Of a stretch of DNA of 64,000 nt, positions 44,812 to 53,538 are shown piece after piece (the stretch's first letter is position 1; each line of letters opens with the position of its first letter). Under the pieces are notes generated by a model. The model was not told the DNA's origin, made no database searches, and worked only from the letters and a program-made list of their open reading frames with translations. Source of the stretch: Aldehydirespirator sp965116865 (GTDB taxonomy: Bacteria > Actinomycetota > Acidimicrobiia > Acidimicrobiales > Aldehydirespiratoraceae); the NCBI GenBank assembly GCA_965116865.1, contig OZ220727.1:2604001-2668000 (forward strand). Direction: 5' to 3'. A program made the translations under genes and the position numbers.

Positions 44812-45175
44812 CCGAGACAGCCGAAAACCCCAAACGCGACTCGCGGCGCCACATAGAGCGGATCGACACCGCCCACGCGACAACCCCCGAGACGACCGGA
44901 AGCCCCGGACGCGACTCGCGGCGCCACGTGGGGCGGATCGACGTTGCGCGTGCGACGGCCCCCGAGACGGCCGGAAGCCCCGGACGCGACTCGCGGCGCC
45001 ACATGGGGCGTTCTGGTTGCCTGCGAGGGTCCCCGAGACGGCCGGAAGCCCCGGACGCGACTCGCGGCGCCACGTGGGGCGGATCGACGTTGCGCGTGCG
45101 ACGGCCGCCGAGACGGCCGGAAGCCCCGGACGCGACTCGCGGGGCCACATGGGGCGTTCTGGTTGCCTGCGAGGG
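44812..45175. repeat. Five imperfect tandem repeats of 71-76 bp
   Basis: Each unit has a core near GAGACGGCCGGAAGCCCCGG with GACGCGACTCGCGGCGCCAC, starting about 44812, 44887, 44961, 45031 and 45108. Two linker types are used (GGATCGACGTTGCGCGTGCG and TTCTGGTTGCCTGCGAGGG), alternating in the later units. The array occupies the space upstream of the HNH gene and holds no credible gene. Confidence 0.85.
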
Positions 45176-45183
45176 CACGGGGC

Positions 45184-45282
45184 TAGTGGTCCGTCGCTGA
45201 AATGATCGGGGCGTCCGGAGCGCTCCCAAGCAGGGTCTCGGTCCTGCTGCGCTGCCCTAGCCATTTCGACGACACAGCACTA
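45184..45282. mobile_element. 99-bp MITE, copy 2 (inverted)
   Basis: Begins TAGTGGTCCGTCGCTGAAAT and ends, inverted, TAGTGCTGTGTCGTCGAAAT, with TA at both borders. Compared with copy 1 the outer 30-35 bp are almost the same and the centre has diverged. Confidence 0.75.
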
Positions 45283-45333
45283 GCCCGGCCCCGTTCGCCG
45301 TCGGCATCGACGACCGCTGTACGGTGGTCACCA

Positions 45334-45792
45334 ATGACCGCAGCGCCTCGCCCTGCCACCGGCGACGACGTCGCCTGCATCGCTGAGTTCTGCCCAGTCG
45401 ATGATCCCTGCATAACGGAGAACCGGCTGGCCTGCTACGTGCCCGCGCTACGTGGCTATGACGACATGTTCCGTCGGCGGGTCGTGCTGCACGGTTTCGG
45501 CACGGTCTGGCGCGACACCAACAACGCAGAGAGGGCCGTGCTCGCCGCGGAAGAGCCCGAGCGCTTCGATGAGCGCTGGGACGCGTTCCTAGCCGCCTAA
45601 ATCGAGCATTTCTGCGCCTGCGACGGCCTTGAGGCACCGGGATGGACTCGAGCGCCGCAGCGGTATCTGCAGCAGATGTGGTGGTCCCCCGGCTACTTCG
45701 ACTTCGAGCGCGGCCGTGTCGTCGTCACCAGCCCGCCTGCGTTCTATGCCCACGGCGTCTGGATTGCCGGCAGCGACCTGCTGGTCGTGTGA
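45334..45792 (+). pseudogene. Hypothetical protein gene with an in-frame TAA (partner of the DUF6036 gene)
   Basis: The frame from ATG at 45334 encodes 88 residues (CIAEFCPVDDPCITENRLAC, then GFGTVWRDTNNAERAVLAAE) and stops at TAA 45598-45600. The same frame continues at once with plausible sequence (IEHFCACDGLEAPGWTRAPQ, WWSPGYFDFERGRVVVTSPP) to TGA at 45792. A single nonsense change in a 152-codon gene explains this. The following gene starts 7 bp later. No established function is known to me. Confidence 0.6.
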
Positions 45793-45799
45793 GCCTACG

Positions 45800-46173
45800 A
45801 TGCCGACACCCGAACTGAGCCGCGACGGCCTCCTCGACGCTCTGCGCGAACTCGCCGCCATCATGCAGCTGCGAGGCCAGCACGGCCGCGTCTATGTGGT
45901 CGGCGGCGCTGCGATGATGCTCGCCCACTCCGTCAACAGAGCCACCCAGGACATAGACGCCGCGTTCGAAGAGGGCTACTCCGCGATCATCGACGCGGCC
46001 CGCGACGTCGGGGAGCGGCGGGGATGGCCACGCAGCTGGCTCAACGAAGGCGCCACCGTCTACATGCCCCGCCGCGACCAGCGCCACGGCAGCATCATCT
46101 TCGACCATCCCGCGCTCACCGTCGTCGCCGCCACCGCGGAGCACATGCTGGCCATGAAAGCCACAGCCGCCCG
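45800..46173 (+). pseudogene. DUF6036-type nucleotidyltransferase, truncated by an ISL3 tail
   Basis: ATG at 45800. MPTPELSRDGLLDALRELAA leads into the nucleotidyltransferase-like core VYVVGGAAMMLAHSVNRATQ DIDA, with GG and the D-x-D pair of this fold, and further GSIIFDHPALTVVAATAEHM. At 46174 the sequence switches to the 3' end of an ISL3 element, so the C-terminal helical part is lost. The gene normally forms a two-gene operon with the preceding hypothetical, a toxin-antitoxin-like layout. Confidence 0.65.
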
Positions 46174-46272
46174 CCAACTTCGCCAACTACCGAATCCGCG
46201 CCCTGCTCTACGCCGACAGACCCAACTGGGCGCTGCTCGACACCCTCACCCCGACCTGAAACGCGGAGAGCC
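46174..46272 (+). mobile_element. 3' remnant of an ISL3 element
   Basis: It matches 12127-12224 of ISL3 copy 3: the final transposase codons (FANYRIRALLYA, PNWALLDTLTPT) and the terminal repeat ending AAACGCGGAGAGCC. Only about 99 bp remain. Confidence 0.85.
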
Positions 46273-46511
46273 AGCAAAGCCGACAGCACCAGGGAGCGAC
46301 GCCGAGGAAGCACGGCAACCCGCCAAGCGCAGCCACCGAAGCAGACCGCCCACCGCGGCTGCCGACAGCGGCAACACGGCGCACGTCCCACGACACCGCG
46401 CCCAGACGCCGAAGCGAGAACCCGCACAGCACCGAGGCCAGGGCACCCCAACCGTTCACGGTGCCCGACCAGCGGCCGGCGAAAGCCAACCGCTACCAAC
46501 AAGATGAACGG
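46273..46511. other. 239-bp interval without a clear gene
   Basis: A GC-rich interval between the ISL3 remnant and the stop of the AbiEii-like gene. No frame gives convincing protein and no repeat is seen. Confidence 0.4.
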
Positions 46512-47234
46512 TCAGAGTTCGTGGGCTGGGGGTTCGGGCTGGGGTGGGCGTGGCCGCTGCCCGGACTGCAGGGCCCAGTCGAGGACGGCGCGTCGGCGTG
46601 CGGAGAGGTGACTGGCAGCGTCTGTGAGGTGGTGGCTGAAGGCGGGGTCGGGGTCTGTGGGCGGCGGGCTGGTGGCGAGTCGGGCGATGCGCAGGGTTTC
46701 CTCGTAGGTGACGGTGGGGGAGTAGCGCTGTTTGTGGTAGCGCAGGCCGTCTTCGATGGTGCAGGCTCCGGTGCGGTCCATGGCGGCGATGTCGATGTAG
46801 TCGCGGCCCTGTTGGCGGTGCTGGATCACGTCGAGTTTGGTGGCCATGAGATCCGGGATCGATCCGATGGCGATGCCGTCGACGACGCTGGGAGCAGCGA
46901 GTTGGGTGGCGTGGCCGGCGCCGAAGCCGCGGAGGTCTCTCATGACGGTTACGGGTACGCCGTCTAAGGCGACTTTGGCGATGTGTTCGCGATCGTCGTC
47001 TTTGTAGGCGGCCCGGGCGGCCGCTGACAGCAGCTTGGCCGCGACCGCACGCGAGTCGAAGGGTTGCAGGGTCATGAAGTCGAGGTCGTGGCTGTGGCGG
47101 TGCCGCAGCACCATGGCGACCGCAGTGCCGCCCATCAGAACGCAGTTGAGACCCTCCAGGGTGGCGGCGAGGCGGGGCCACGCCGCGATCATGTTGTCGT
47201 TGAGGACGTCGCTGTAGTCCCCGATGACGGTCAA
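46512..47234 (-). CDS. AbiEii-like nucleotidyltransferase toxin
   Basis: 240 aa from a TTG at 47234 that overlaps the TGA-type end of the repeat unit. The nucleotidyltransferase core is CVLMGGTAVAMVLRHRHSHD LDFM (GG, then HDLD), followed by PVTVMRDLRGF and the helical DLMATKLDVIQHRQQGRDYI DI segment with a conserved K. AbiEii proteins transfer nucleotides and, in studied type IV systems, cause growth arrest upon phage infection. The AbiEi-like regulator gene lies upstream on the same strand, but three extra 89-bp repeat units now separate the two. Confidence 0.78.
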   Translation of the reverse strand: MTVIGDYSDVLNDNMIAAWPRLAATLEGLNCVLMGGTAVAMVLRHRHSHDLDFMTLQPFDSRAVAAKLLSAAARAAYKDDDREHIAKVALDGVPVTVMRDLRGFGAGHATQLAAPSVVDGIAIGSIPDLMATKLDVIQHRQQGRDYIDIAAMDRTGACTIEDGLRYHKQRYSPTVTYEETLRIARLATSPPPTDPDPAFSHHLTDAASHLSARRRAVLDWALQSGQRPRPPQPEPPAHEL

Positions 47235-47521
47235 CTCAGCGCCTCGATGGCTGTGGCGAGGCGGGGCCACGCCGCGATCATGTTGTCGTTGAGGACGTCG
47301 CTGTAGTCCCCGATGACGGTCAACTCAGCGCCTCGATGGCTGTGGCGAGGCGGGGCCACGCCGCGATCATGTTGTCGTTGAGGACGTCGCTGTAGTCCCC
47401 GATGACGGTCAACTCAGCGCCTCGATGGCTGTGGCGAGGCGGGGCCACGCCGCGATCATGTTGTCGTTGAGGACGTCGCTGTAGTCCCCGATGACGGTCA
47501 ACTCAGCGCCTCGATGGCTGC
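47166..47521. repeat. Four 89-bp tandem repeats at the AbiEi/AbiEii junction
   Basis: Units start at 47166, 47255, 47344 and 47433 and are almost identical. Each unit contains the beginning of the AbiEii gene and the last codons of the AbiEi gene, so each extra copy encodes a 30-codon mini-ORF (TVIGDYSDVLNDNMIAAWP to ATAIEALS). Confidence 0.93.
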
Positions 47522-48211
47522 GGCGATCAGCTTCGGGGCTTCGGAGCTGGGGTCGGGATAGCGGCTGTGGCATGCGACGAGCTGCTCGGCAGTGAAGCTC
47601 GACAGCACCCAGGATCTCGCCTCGGAGTCGAACGACTCGATCAGGCGGCAGCCCACCAGCGTGGCGTCGCGGGGCAGACGCAGATCGGCAGGGTCTGATC
47701 CCGAACAGAAGTGGTGCCAGAACTCATCGGGCACCGGGCCTTGGGGGCCACGACGCTGGGCGGAGTCGGGTAGGGGCACATCCGCCATCAGCGCTGCGGT
47801 GGCCGAAGCGCTGGCAAGGCGCCAGAACACGATGTGCTCATGTTGGCCCCGCGTCGGCGGGGTCTCCTCGCTAGACACCACGAGCCCGACATCGAGAAGC
47901 TGTCTCAGGGCTGCCGCAGCAGTTGTGGCGTCGAGGCCGGCGCGATGCGCGACCGCAGCTTCAGCGGCGCCGCGTGGCCACAGGCGCAGCACCGACAGGA
48001 TCGCTCTCTCGCGGGGCTCCAGAGCTTCTGCCGGAGAAGCCGCGGGGGCGGTGATCGTCGTCATGTCGGTGGGGCTTGCCACAGCGTCGAGAGTAGTTGC
48101 CGCGGGTGACAGCGGCGATGGCGGTTCCGACACCGGATGCCGGAGTCCTGCCGCGTCCTTGTTCGGCGTGGCCGTGCGTGCTTTCTCGATGACCGTTTCG
48201 GGCCTGGGCAT
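47498..48211 (-). CDS. AbiEi-position winged-helix regulator
   Basis: 237 aa from ATG at 48211, 4 bp after the stop of the small HTH gene. After a low-complexity N-terminus there is a winged helix (ERAILSVLRLWPRGAAEAAV AHRAGL, then AAALRQLLDVGLVV). The C-terminal domain (VPDEFWHHFCSGSDPADLRL, LVGCRLIESFDSEARSWVLS) is unassigned. By position it would be the antitoxin/repressor for the nucleotidyltransferase. Similarity to canonical AbiEi is weak, so the name reflects context more than sequence. Confidence 0.6.
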   Translation of the reverse strand: MPRPETVIEKARTATPNKDAAGLRHPVSEPPSPLSPAATTLDAVASPTDMTTITAPAASPAEALEPRERAILSVLRLWPRGAAEAAVAHRAGLDATTAAAALRQLLDVGLVVSSEETPPTRGQHEHIVFWRLASASATAALMADVPLPDSAQRRGPQGPVPDEFWHHFCSGSDPADLRLPRDATLVGCRLIESFDSEARSWVLSSFTAEQLVACHSRYPDPSSEAPKLIAAAIEALS

Positions 48212-48215
48212 CCGA

Positions 48216-48416
48216 TCACGCCTGGGGGCGTTTGGCGATCCACTCGTCAATGTCGTGGGCGAGCCAGCCGACTGTGTTGGCACTGAGTTGGATGGGCTGG
48301 GGGAACTCACCCGCTCGCCGCATTCGCCAGATCGTTGTTCTTGAGAGATTCAACAGGGCTACGAGGTCAGCGACCCGCAGAATCCAGAGTTCGGGATGAA
48401 CCGCTTCGGTATGGTC
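48216..48416 (-). CDS. AlpA/HTH_17-type DNA-binding protein
   Basis: About 66 codons to a TGA at 48216. The helix-turn-helix is LRVADLVALLNLSRTTIWRM followed by GEFPQPIQLSANTVGWLAHD and IDEWIAKRP, a standard AlpA/excisionase layout. No ATG or GTG lies in frame at the expected place, so the start is undefined and may be non-standard or lost. It is the first gene of the operon ending in the AbiEii-like toxin. Confidence 0.65.
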   Translation of the reverse strand, partial: DHTEAVHPELWILRVADLVALLNLSRTTIWRMRRAGEFPQPIQLSANTVGWLAHDIDEWIAKRPQA

Positions 48417-48835
48417 TAATTCATAGGTCTTGTTTGCGCGGCGGCAGCACCCTACAGCACCGAGTCCACCGTATCAAGAGGCCCCCGAGCGCCCGACGGC
48501 AACAGCGCTCAACTCGAGCCGGCGTGCCGCGATCCAGCGCACAGCGCGCTCTTCTTGCGGCTGCACGTCGCGAGTCGGAACTGCCCGATCCAGCGGCTGT
48601 TCGCCATGCACGGCGCTGCACCATACATGTGGGGTGTGACAAGGCAAGGCCCGCGCAATCATCACGTTGCAAAAGGAAGCCAGCCGCGGCTCCTGGGTTT
48701 CCCCAGTGACCCTCTTGGATGCGTGGGGCGCTGATGATGGGGACGCGCTCGTTGCGTCATGGGCGGCGGTTGGGCTGCGCTGTTGGCGGCGCGGCGGGCC
48801 GCGCCGCCGGGCAGGCGGCGTCTACTCTTCTCGGC
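48417..48835. other. 419-bp divergent intergenic region
   Basis: It lies between the minus-strand AlpA-type gene and the plus-strand RecQ-like gene. It must hold both promoters, but I find no strong -35/-10 pair. An upstream in-frame extension of the RecQ gene to 48719 is Gly/Ala/Arg-rich and unconvincing. Confidence 0.4.
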
Positions 48836-51800
48836 GTGATTGACCGTGCACAGCCAGCGGCTCAGCCCACCGCGGGGCCAAGCATGTGCGGTGATTGTGG
48901 CGCTGAGATGGTGCTGCGCACCGCGAAGCGAGGCCCCAACGCTGGCCGTGAGTTCTGGGGATGCAGCCGCTATCCGGCCTGCACGAGCACTCGGTCTCAA
49001 GACCGGTCGGGCACAGACGATGCTGCTTCTGGTGGCGAATCGTCACGCTTCGGGGCTTCGTCGGCTGCTGGGAGTCGTAGCTGGCGGCGGGTGGTGTGGA
49101 GCGACGCGACTTCAGCGGCTGAGCCGCAGCCCTACAACTTCGCGGGTCGTAGCTGGCGGCGGGTGGTGTGGAGCGACGCGACTCTGGCCCGGCCGGGCTG
49201 GCGGTGCCACTACGCGTCGGCAGGAGTTTCGCTGAGGTCGGTGCCGTCACCGGTGTGGCGGCGTACGACCAACTGCTGGGTGGGGTCCAGCGCCGAGCGG
49301 CGGCCCCCGCAACAAGAGACGGTCGCGGCGGTTGTCGGCGTGATGCGCAAGCTGCTGGCCCGCGGGTTGTGCCCGCCGATGCACCCTGACGCTGAGCGGC
49401 TGCTGCTACATCGTTGCGGTCTGCATGTGTGTGACGCCGCGGATGGGGAGGTGGCTCCGCGGCTAGCCGATCCGTTGCGGTTGCGGGCAGACGATCTGGC
49501 TACAGCGCCCGGCGGCTTGGGCCGGTTCGACGAGAGTCTGGTTGATTCGCCCGCTGAGAGGGCTCTGGTCGAGTGGCTGCAGGAGCATCATCCGCGGTGT
49601 GTGGCTGGACTGACGCCGCAGGCGTCCCTTGACATGCTCGCCGCAGCGTCACGCGCCGACGACATGCCCTCCGACGAAGCCGGGCAGGGCCGCCGTTGCG
49701 ACTTCCTGCTCGCCGGCCCACACGCCGCCGCGGCGGTCGTCGAGGTTGACGGTGCTCAGCACGCGCACCAGCGAGCTGTGGACGCTGCTCGGGACCGACT
49801 GATGCGCGCGGCCGGGCTGCCGACGATACGGATACCAGCATCTGAGGTGTTCGCTTCCGCAGGGTCAGGGCTGGATGCGCTGCGACAGCATCTGGATGCC
49901 TCGGCGCCGTCGGGAGGCGCTGTGGGTGGTCGTTTGATGGCTGGGGGTGGTCGTTTGATGTGGGCGGCGGTGCAGACGCATCGGCTGGTGCTCGCCATGT
50001 GCGAAGCGATCGCCTCCGGTTGGCTCAGCGGCGACCGGTGGGATATCCGTGTCGATGACCCCACCGGCGCTGCGCCGCGGCTGCTGGGCCCGTACCTGGA
50101 GATGGTCGACGCGTTGGACATGCTGTGGGGCGGCGGCGCTGTGATGCCGGCTGCGGTCGGGCTGCACGGCCGCACCAGCAGCATCACTTGGCGGCGGGCA
50201 GCCGACTGCGAGTGGACGGCCCACGAAGCATCCGGGGCGGATCCTCCGGCCGTGTCGGTGGATGTGGAGGTGCGGCTTGAGCCCGGCAACGGCCCGGCCG
50301 CGGAACTGCCCGACGACGACTGCGCAGCGCCGCGGGTCTTGGTCCGGTCGGCGTGGCTGCCGATGCCAACCGCCGACCTGGTAGAGCAGACACCGCAACG
50401 CATCGAGCCGTTCACCGGCGCCGGCGAGTCCCGCATAGCGGTTCGGGCGCTGATGCGGGGCCTGTTCGCGGTGGCCGAACCCCGCCCGGGTCAGGTAGAG
50501 GCGATCACTGAGACGCTGGCCGGGCGAGATTGCGTGGTGCTGCTGCCTACCGGCGCCGGCAAGAGCCTCATCTATCAACTGGCGGGGTTGTGCAGCCCGG
50601 GCCGCACACTGGTCGTGGACCCGTTGGTCTCGCTCATCGACGATCAGGTCGAGTCGCTGGCCCGCCATGGCATCACCCGTGCTGTTGGCGTGACACAGCA
50701 GACAGCCCGCACCGCTGACGTCGCTGACGCTCATTTCGTGTTCGTGTCCCCGGAGCGTCTGCAACGGCAACGGTTCCGTGACGATCTCGCTGAGCAGAGC
50801 GCCGAGGTGCCGGTCAACCTGGCCGTGGTCGACGAAGCGCATTGCGTGTCCGAATGGGGTCACGACTTCCGTCCCGCTTACCTCAACTTCGGGGCTGTGC
50901 TGCGACGGGTCTGCGCCGGGGCGCTGGGCCCACCGCCGATCTTGGCGTTGACCGGCACCGCGTCGCAGGCGGTCCGCAACGACATGCTGTTCCAGTTGGG
51001 GATCGACACGATCACCGACAACACCATGATCCGGCCGCAGTCGCTGGACCGCCCCGAGTTGGCGTTCCATGTGGTCGTCACCGACCCTGCTACGGCTGCC
51101 GCGAGGCTGCGAGCCGAGCTCCGAGGTATGCACGCCCGCTTCGGTGAGCTAGCCGAGTCGTTCTATGAGCCGGGCCGCGGCCTCGACACATATAGCGGGA
51201 TCGTGTTCTGCCGGACGGTGAACGGGCATCGAGGCATCAACGCCACCCGTGACAAGGTCGCGGCGGTCACCGGCGAGACGGTGCGGTTCGCGGGCGACAA
51301 ACCCAAAGACACCGGGTGGTCGCAGTGGCGCGACGAGAAGGCTCGCAACGCCCGCCGTTTCAAAGACAACGACGCGACGGTGATGGTGGCCACCAAGGCG
51401 TTCGGGATGGGCATAGACAAACCGAACGTGCGGTGGGTCCTGCACTACGGACTGCCGTCCTCGGTCGAGAGCTACTACCAGGAAGCCGGCCGTGCCGGCC
51501 GCGACGGCAGAGCAGCGCAGTGTGTGCTGATCCTCACCGAGGCAAGCGCCGTTGCCAGCCGCCGTCGCCTCGACACCGCCTCGAATCTCAAAGGGGGCGG
51601 CGGCGAGCGCGACGACATCGCGACCGCGCTGTGGTTCCATAGCCAGTCGTTCCCGGATCCCGACAAGGAGCTTCAGGAGGTGCTGCGGGCCTATGACCAG
51701 ATCGAATCCGGCGGTATTGCTGTCGCGTTGGGCCGCGGAGAGGATCGTGTTGACGAACGGGCGCTGCATCGTCTCGCCGTGCTGGGCGTGATCGCCGGCT

Positions 51801-52702
51801 ACACCATCGACGGCCCGCCGCGAGCGTCCAAAGCGACCGTGCGGTACAGCGACCCCGCGCCCGAGCAGGTGCTCGAGCATCTGCTCAGCTACATCGACCG
51901 GACCCAGCCCGGCCGGGGCACCGCCGTGCGCTCTGGGCTGGGGCTCCCTTTCGCCACCACCCGGGATGCCGTGTCAGGATGCACGCGGGCGCTGCTCGGC
52001 CTTGTCTACGAGACGATCGCCCAGGCCCGGCTTCGCAGCCTTCGCGAGATGTGGCTCTGCGCGTCCGACGCTTCCGGCAACGGCGGCGACACCATCCGTC
52101 GCCGGGTGCTGGACTATCTCAGCGAAGGCGACGCCTCCGTCGCGCTGCAACAGCTCACGCAGAAACCCGAGTTTAGCTTCGACGACTGGATCCCCCAGTG
52201 GAAGCAGATCACCAACCAGCAGACAGCAACAGAGTGGCGGTCATCGGCCGGCAGGCTGCTGGGCTCCTATCCCGACCACCCCGGACTGCTGGCGACACGC
52301 GGGCTCACAGAAGCGCTGCTGGCCCGCGGCGACCCCGCTGAGTGCGAACCGTCGCTGCGGCGCTGCCTGCATGAAGCCAGCACCGCCTACTCCACAGGCG
52401 ACGCCGACATCGCAGCGTTCGTGCGATGGATGCTCGACCACCTGTTCGTCAGCGACAGCAGCGAGTCATCGCCTCTGGCTGCGCTGGCAGCCGATGGATG
52501 CATGGGCAGCGCCGGGCTTGCCGCCGCCGTTGTCGCCGCCGCCCGCAACACCCCCGCAGAGAAGACCGCTCGACGGTGGAGCCTCACCAACCGCCATCTC
52601 AGCCCGACCATCTCAGCCCGAGTTCTCACAGACACCATGTCCGACCTCACCGCGGTGGCGCAGACCGCGATCAACAAGTACACGCAAAGGAGCAGCCGAT
52701 GA
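48836..52702 (+). CDS. Topoisomerase-type zinc finger / PD-(D/E)xK nuclease / RecQ-like helicase fusion
   Basis: 1288 aa from GTG at 48836; ATG at 48884 just before the zinc finger is a second choice. Domain order: C4 zinc finger of the topoisomerase I type (MCGDCGAEMVLRT, FWGCSRYPACTST); an in-frame 24-residue repeat (SWRRVVWSDAT twice); a DUF559/DUF2726-like nuclease near residues 280-345 (RRCDFLLAG, AVVEVDGAQHAHQRAVDAAR); and RecQ motifs I (LLPTGAGKSLIYQLAG, near 570), II (VVDEAHCVSEWGHDFRPAYL, near 665) and VI (YYQEAGRAGRDGR). The stop overlaps the ATG of the coiled-coil gene. Likely a DNA-processing defence nuclease-helicase. Confidence 0.85.
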   Translation: MIDRAQPAAQPTAGPSMCGDCGAEMVLRTAKRGPNAGREFWGCSRYPACTSTRSQDRSGTDDAASGGESSRFGASSAAGSRSWRRVVWSDATSAAEPQPYNFAGRSWRRVVWSDATLARPGWRCHYASAGVSLRSVPSPVWRRTTNCWVGSSAERRPPQQETVAAVVGVMRKLLARGLCPPMHPDAERLLLHRCGLHVCDAADGEVAPRLADPLRLRADDLATAPGGLGRFDESLVDSPAERALVEWLQEHHPRCVAGLTPQASLDMLAAASRADDMPSDEAGQGRRCDFLLAGPHAAAAVVEVDGAQHAHQRAVDAARDRLMRAAGLPTIRIPASEVFASAGSGLDALRQHLDASAPSGGAVGGRLMAGGGRLMWAAVQTHRLVLAMCEAIASGWLSGDRWDIRVDDPTGAAPRLLGPYLEMVDALDMLWGGGAVMPAAVGLHGRTSSITWRRAADCEWTAHEASGADPPAVSVDVEVRLEPGNGPAAELPDDDCAAPRVLVRSAWLPMPTADLVEQTPQRIEPFTGAGESRIAVRALMRGLFAVAEPRPGQVEAITETLAGRDCVVLLPTGAGKSLIYQLAGLCSPGRTLVVDPLVSLIDDQVESLARHGITRAVGVTQQTARTADVADAHFVFVSPERLQRQRFRDDLAEQSAEVPVNLAVVDEAHCVSEWGHDFRPAYLNFGAVLRRVCAGALGPPPILALTGTASQAVRNDMLFQLGIDTITDNTMIRPQSLDRPELAFHVVVTDPATAAARLRAELRGMHARFGELAESFYEPGRGLDTYSGIVFCRTVNGHRGINATRDKVAAVTGETVRFAGDKPKDTGWSQWRDEKARNARRFKDNDATVMVATKAFGMGIDKPNVRWVLHYGLPSSVESYYQEAGRAGRDGRAAQCVLILTEASAVASRRRLDTASNLKGGGGERDDIATALWFHSQSFPDPDKELQEVLRAYDQIESGGIAVALGRGEDRVDERALHRLAVLGVIAGYTIDGPPRASKATVRYSDPAPEQVLEHLLSYIDRTQPGRGTAVRSGLGLPFATTRDAVSGCTRALLGLVYETIAQARLRSLREMWLCASDASGNGGDTIRRRVLDYLSEGDASVALQQLTQKPEFSFDDWIPQWKQITNQQTATEWRSSAGRLLGSYPDHPGLLATRGLTEALLARGDPAECEPSLRRCLHEASTAYSTGDADIAAFVRWMLDHLFVSDSSESSPLAALAADGCMGSAGLAAAVVAAARNTPAEKTARRWSLTNRHLSPTISARVLTDTMSDLTAVAQTAINKYTQRSSR

Positions 52703-53193
52703 CCGACACTTCCACAGAACACGCCCCGCCAGCACCCGCCCCGGCACCCCCGTCGCCATCCGATGCTGGGATACAGCAGCTCCATGCCCGCCTCGGCGAG
52801 GCAGTCGACACCGTCGGGGAGCTCCAACAGCGCCTCGCGGCGCTTGCCGCAGCCGAGGAGAAGGACCGCGTCACCGCCGCCACACTGCATGAGGCCGCCG
52901 CACAGCTACAGGCGTGCATCGCCCAGATCCACGCCGTGACCAAGACCGCCCTCACAGCGCTCCCTGATCTTCAGTCAGCGTTGCGGCAAGCGGGAGCGTT
53001 CTTGGCTGCCACCGACCTGAGCCGGATCGCCGCCGAGATGGCCGAAACCCGCGAGATGATCCGCGCCACCCTCGACGACCGCATCCGCGGCACCGAGCAG
53101 GAACGCGAGATCGCCCAGCGGGAGCTGGAACATATCCGCAGCCGAGCAGCGAGGCTGCCAGCCCGGCACCGCCGCAGTCTCGAAATCGACTGA
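52699..53193 (+). CDS. Coiled-coil partner of the RecQ-like fusion
   Basis: 164 aa. ATG overlaps the helicase stop (ATGA) and AAGGAG lies 8-9 nt upstream inside the helicase gene. A Pro/Ala-rich start is followed by long amphipathic helices (IQQLHARLGEAVDTVGELQQ, then EMAETREMIRATLDDRIRGT and EREIAQRELEHIRSRAARLP). No enzymatic motif is visible. It is probably a structural or regulatory subunit made in fixed ratio with the helicase. Confidence 0.65.
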   Translation: MTDTSTEHAPPAPAPAPPSPSDAGIQQLHARLGEAVDTVGELQQRLAALAAAEEKDRVTAATLHEAAAQLQACIAQIHAVTKTALTALPDLQSALRQAGAFLAATDLSRIAAEMAETREMIRATLDDRIRGTEQEREIAQRELEHIRSRAARLPARHRRSLEID

Positions 53194-53289
53194 ACAAGAC
53201 CGCTGTGGCCTAGCTGCAGGACATCGCGACGGGTTTGTCCATGCCCGCGCACGCCGATGGCCGTGGATCGGGTCGGGTCGGGTGTGGCT

Positions 53290-53420
53290 TGGGCGCTGCG
53301 GCAGGGGCAGGTGCCGCCCCCGGGGCCGTGGTCGTGTTCTGTTGGCCGCAGATCGTCTGGGTGAAGGGGCAGGGGCAGGCGCCGCCCCCGGGGCCGCTGC
53401 CGTGTTCTGTTGGCCGTCGC
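53290..53420. repeat. Two direct copies of a 45-50 bp GC-rich block
   Basis: GGGGCAGGTGCCGCCCCCGG and GGGGCAGGCGCCGCCCCCGG are each followed by GGGCCG and, after a few bases, GTGTTCTGTTGGCCG. The copies are offset by about 66 bp. The surrounding interval 53194-53538 has no other feature apart from this. Confidence 0.7.
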
Positions 53421-53538
53421 GGGCCTCCGGCGGACGGTCGGGCGCGCCAAGCACGACGTGACCGCCTATCCTCATGTCGCCGGGACTCGCCGCTCCGGCG
53501 CTGACCGGTCCGCCCGCAACCGCCGATGGGAACGCCAA

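Noticed and set aside
44812..45175. CRISPR-like array
   Set aside because: Spacers are not unique; only two linker sequences are reused, and repeats vary in length from 71 to 76 bp. No cas genes are present.
49070..49190. Repeat in the RecQ-like gene as a mobile element
   Set aside because: It is a 72-bp in-frame duplication (SWRRVVWSDAT twice) with no inverted ends; treated as part of the gene.
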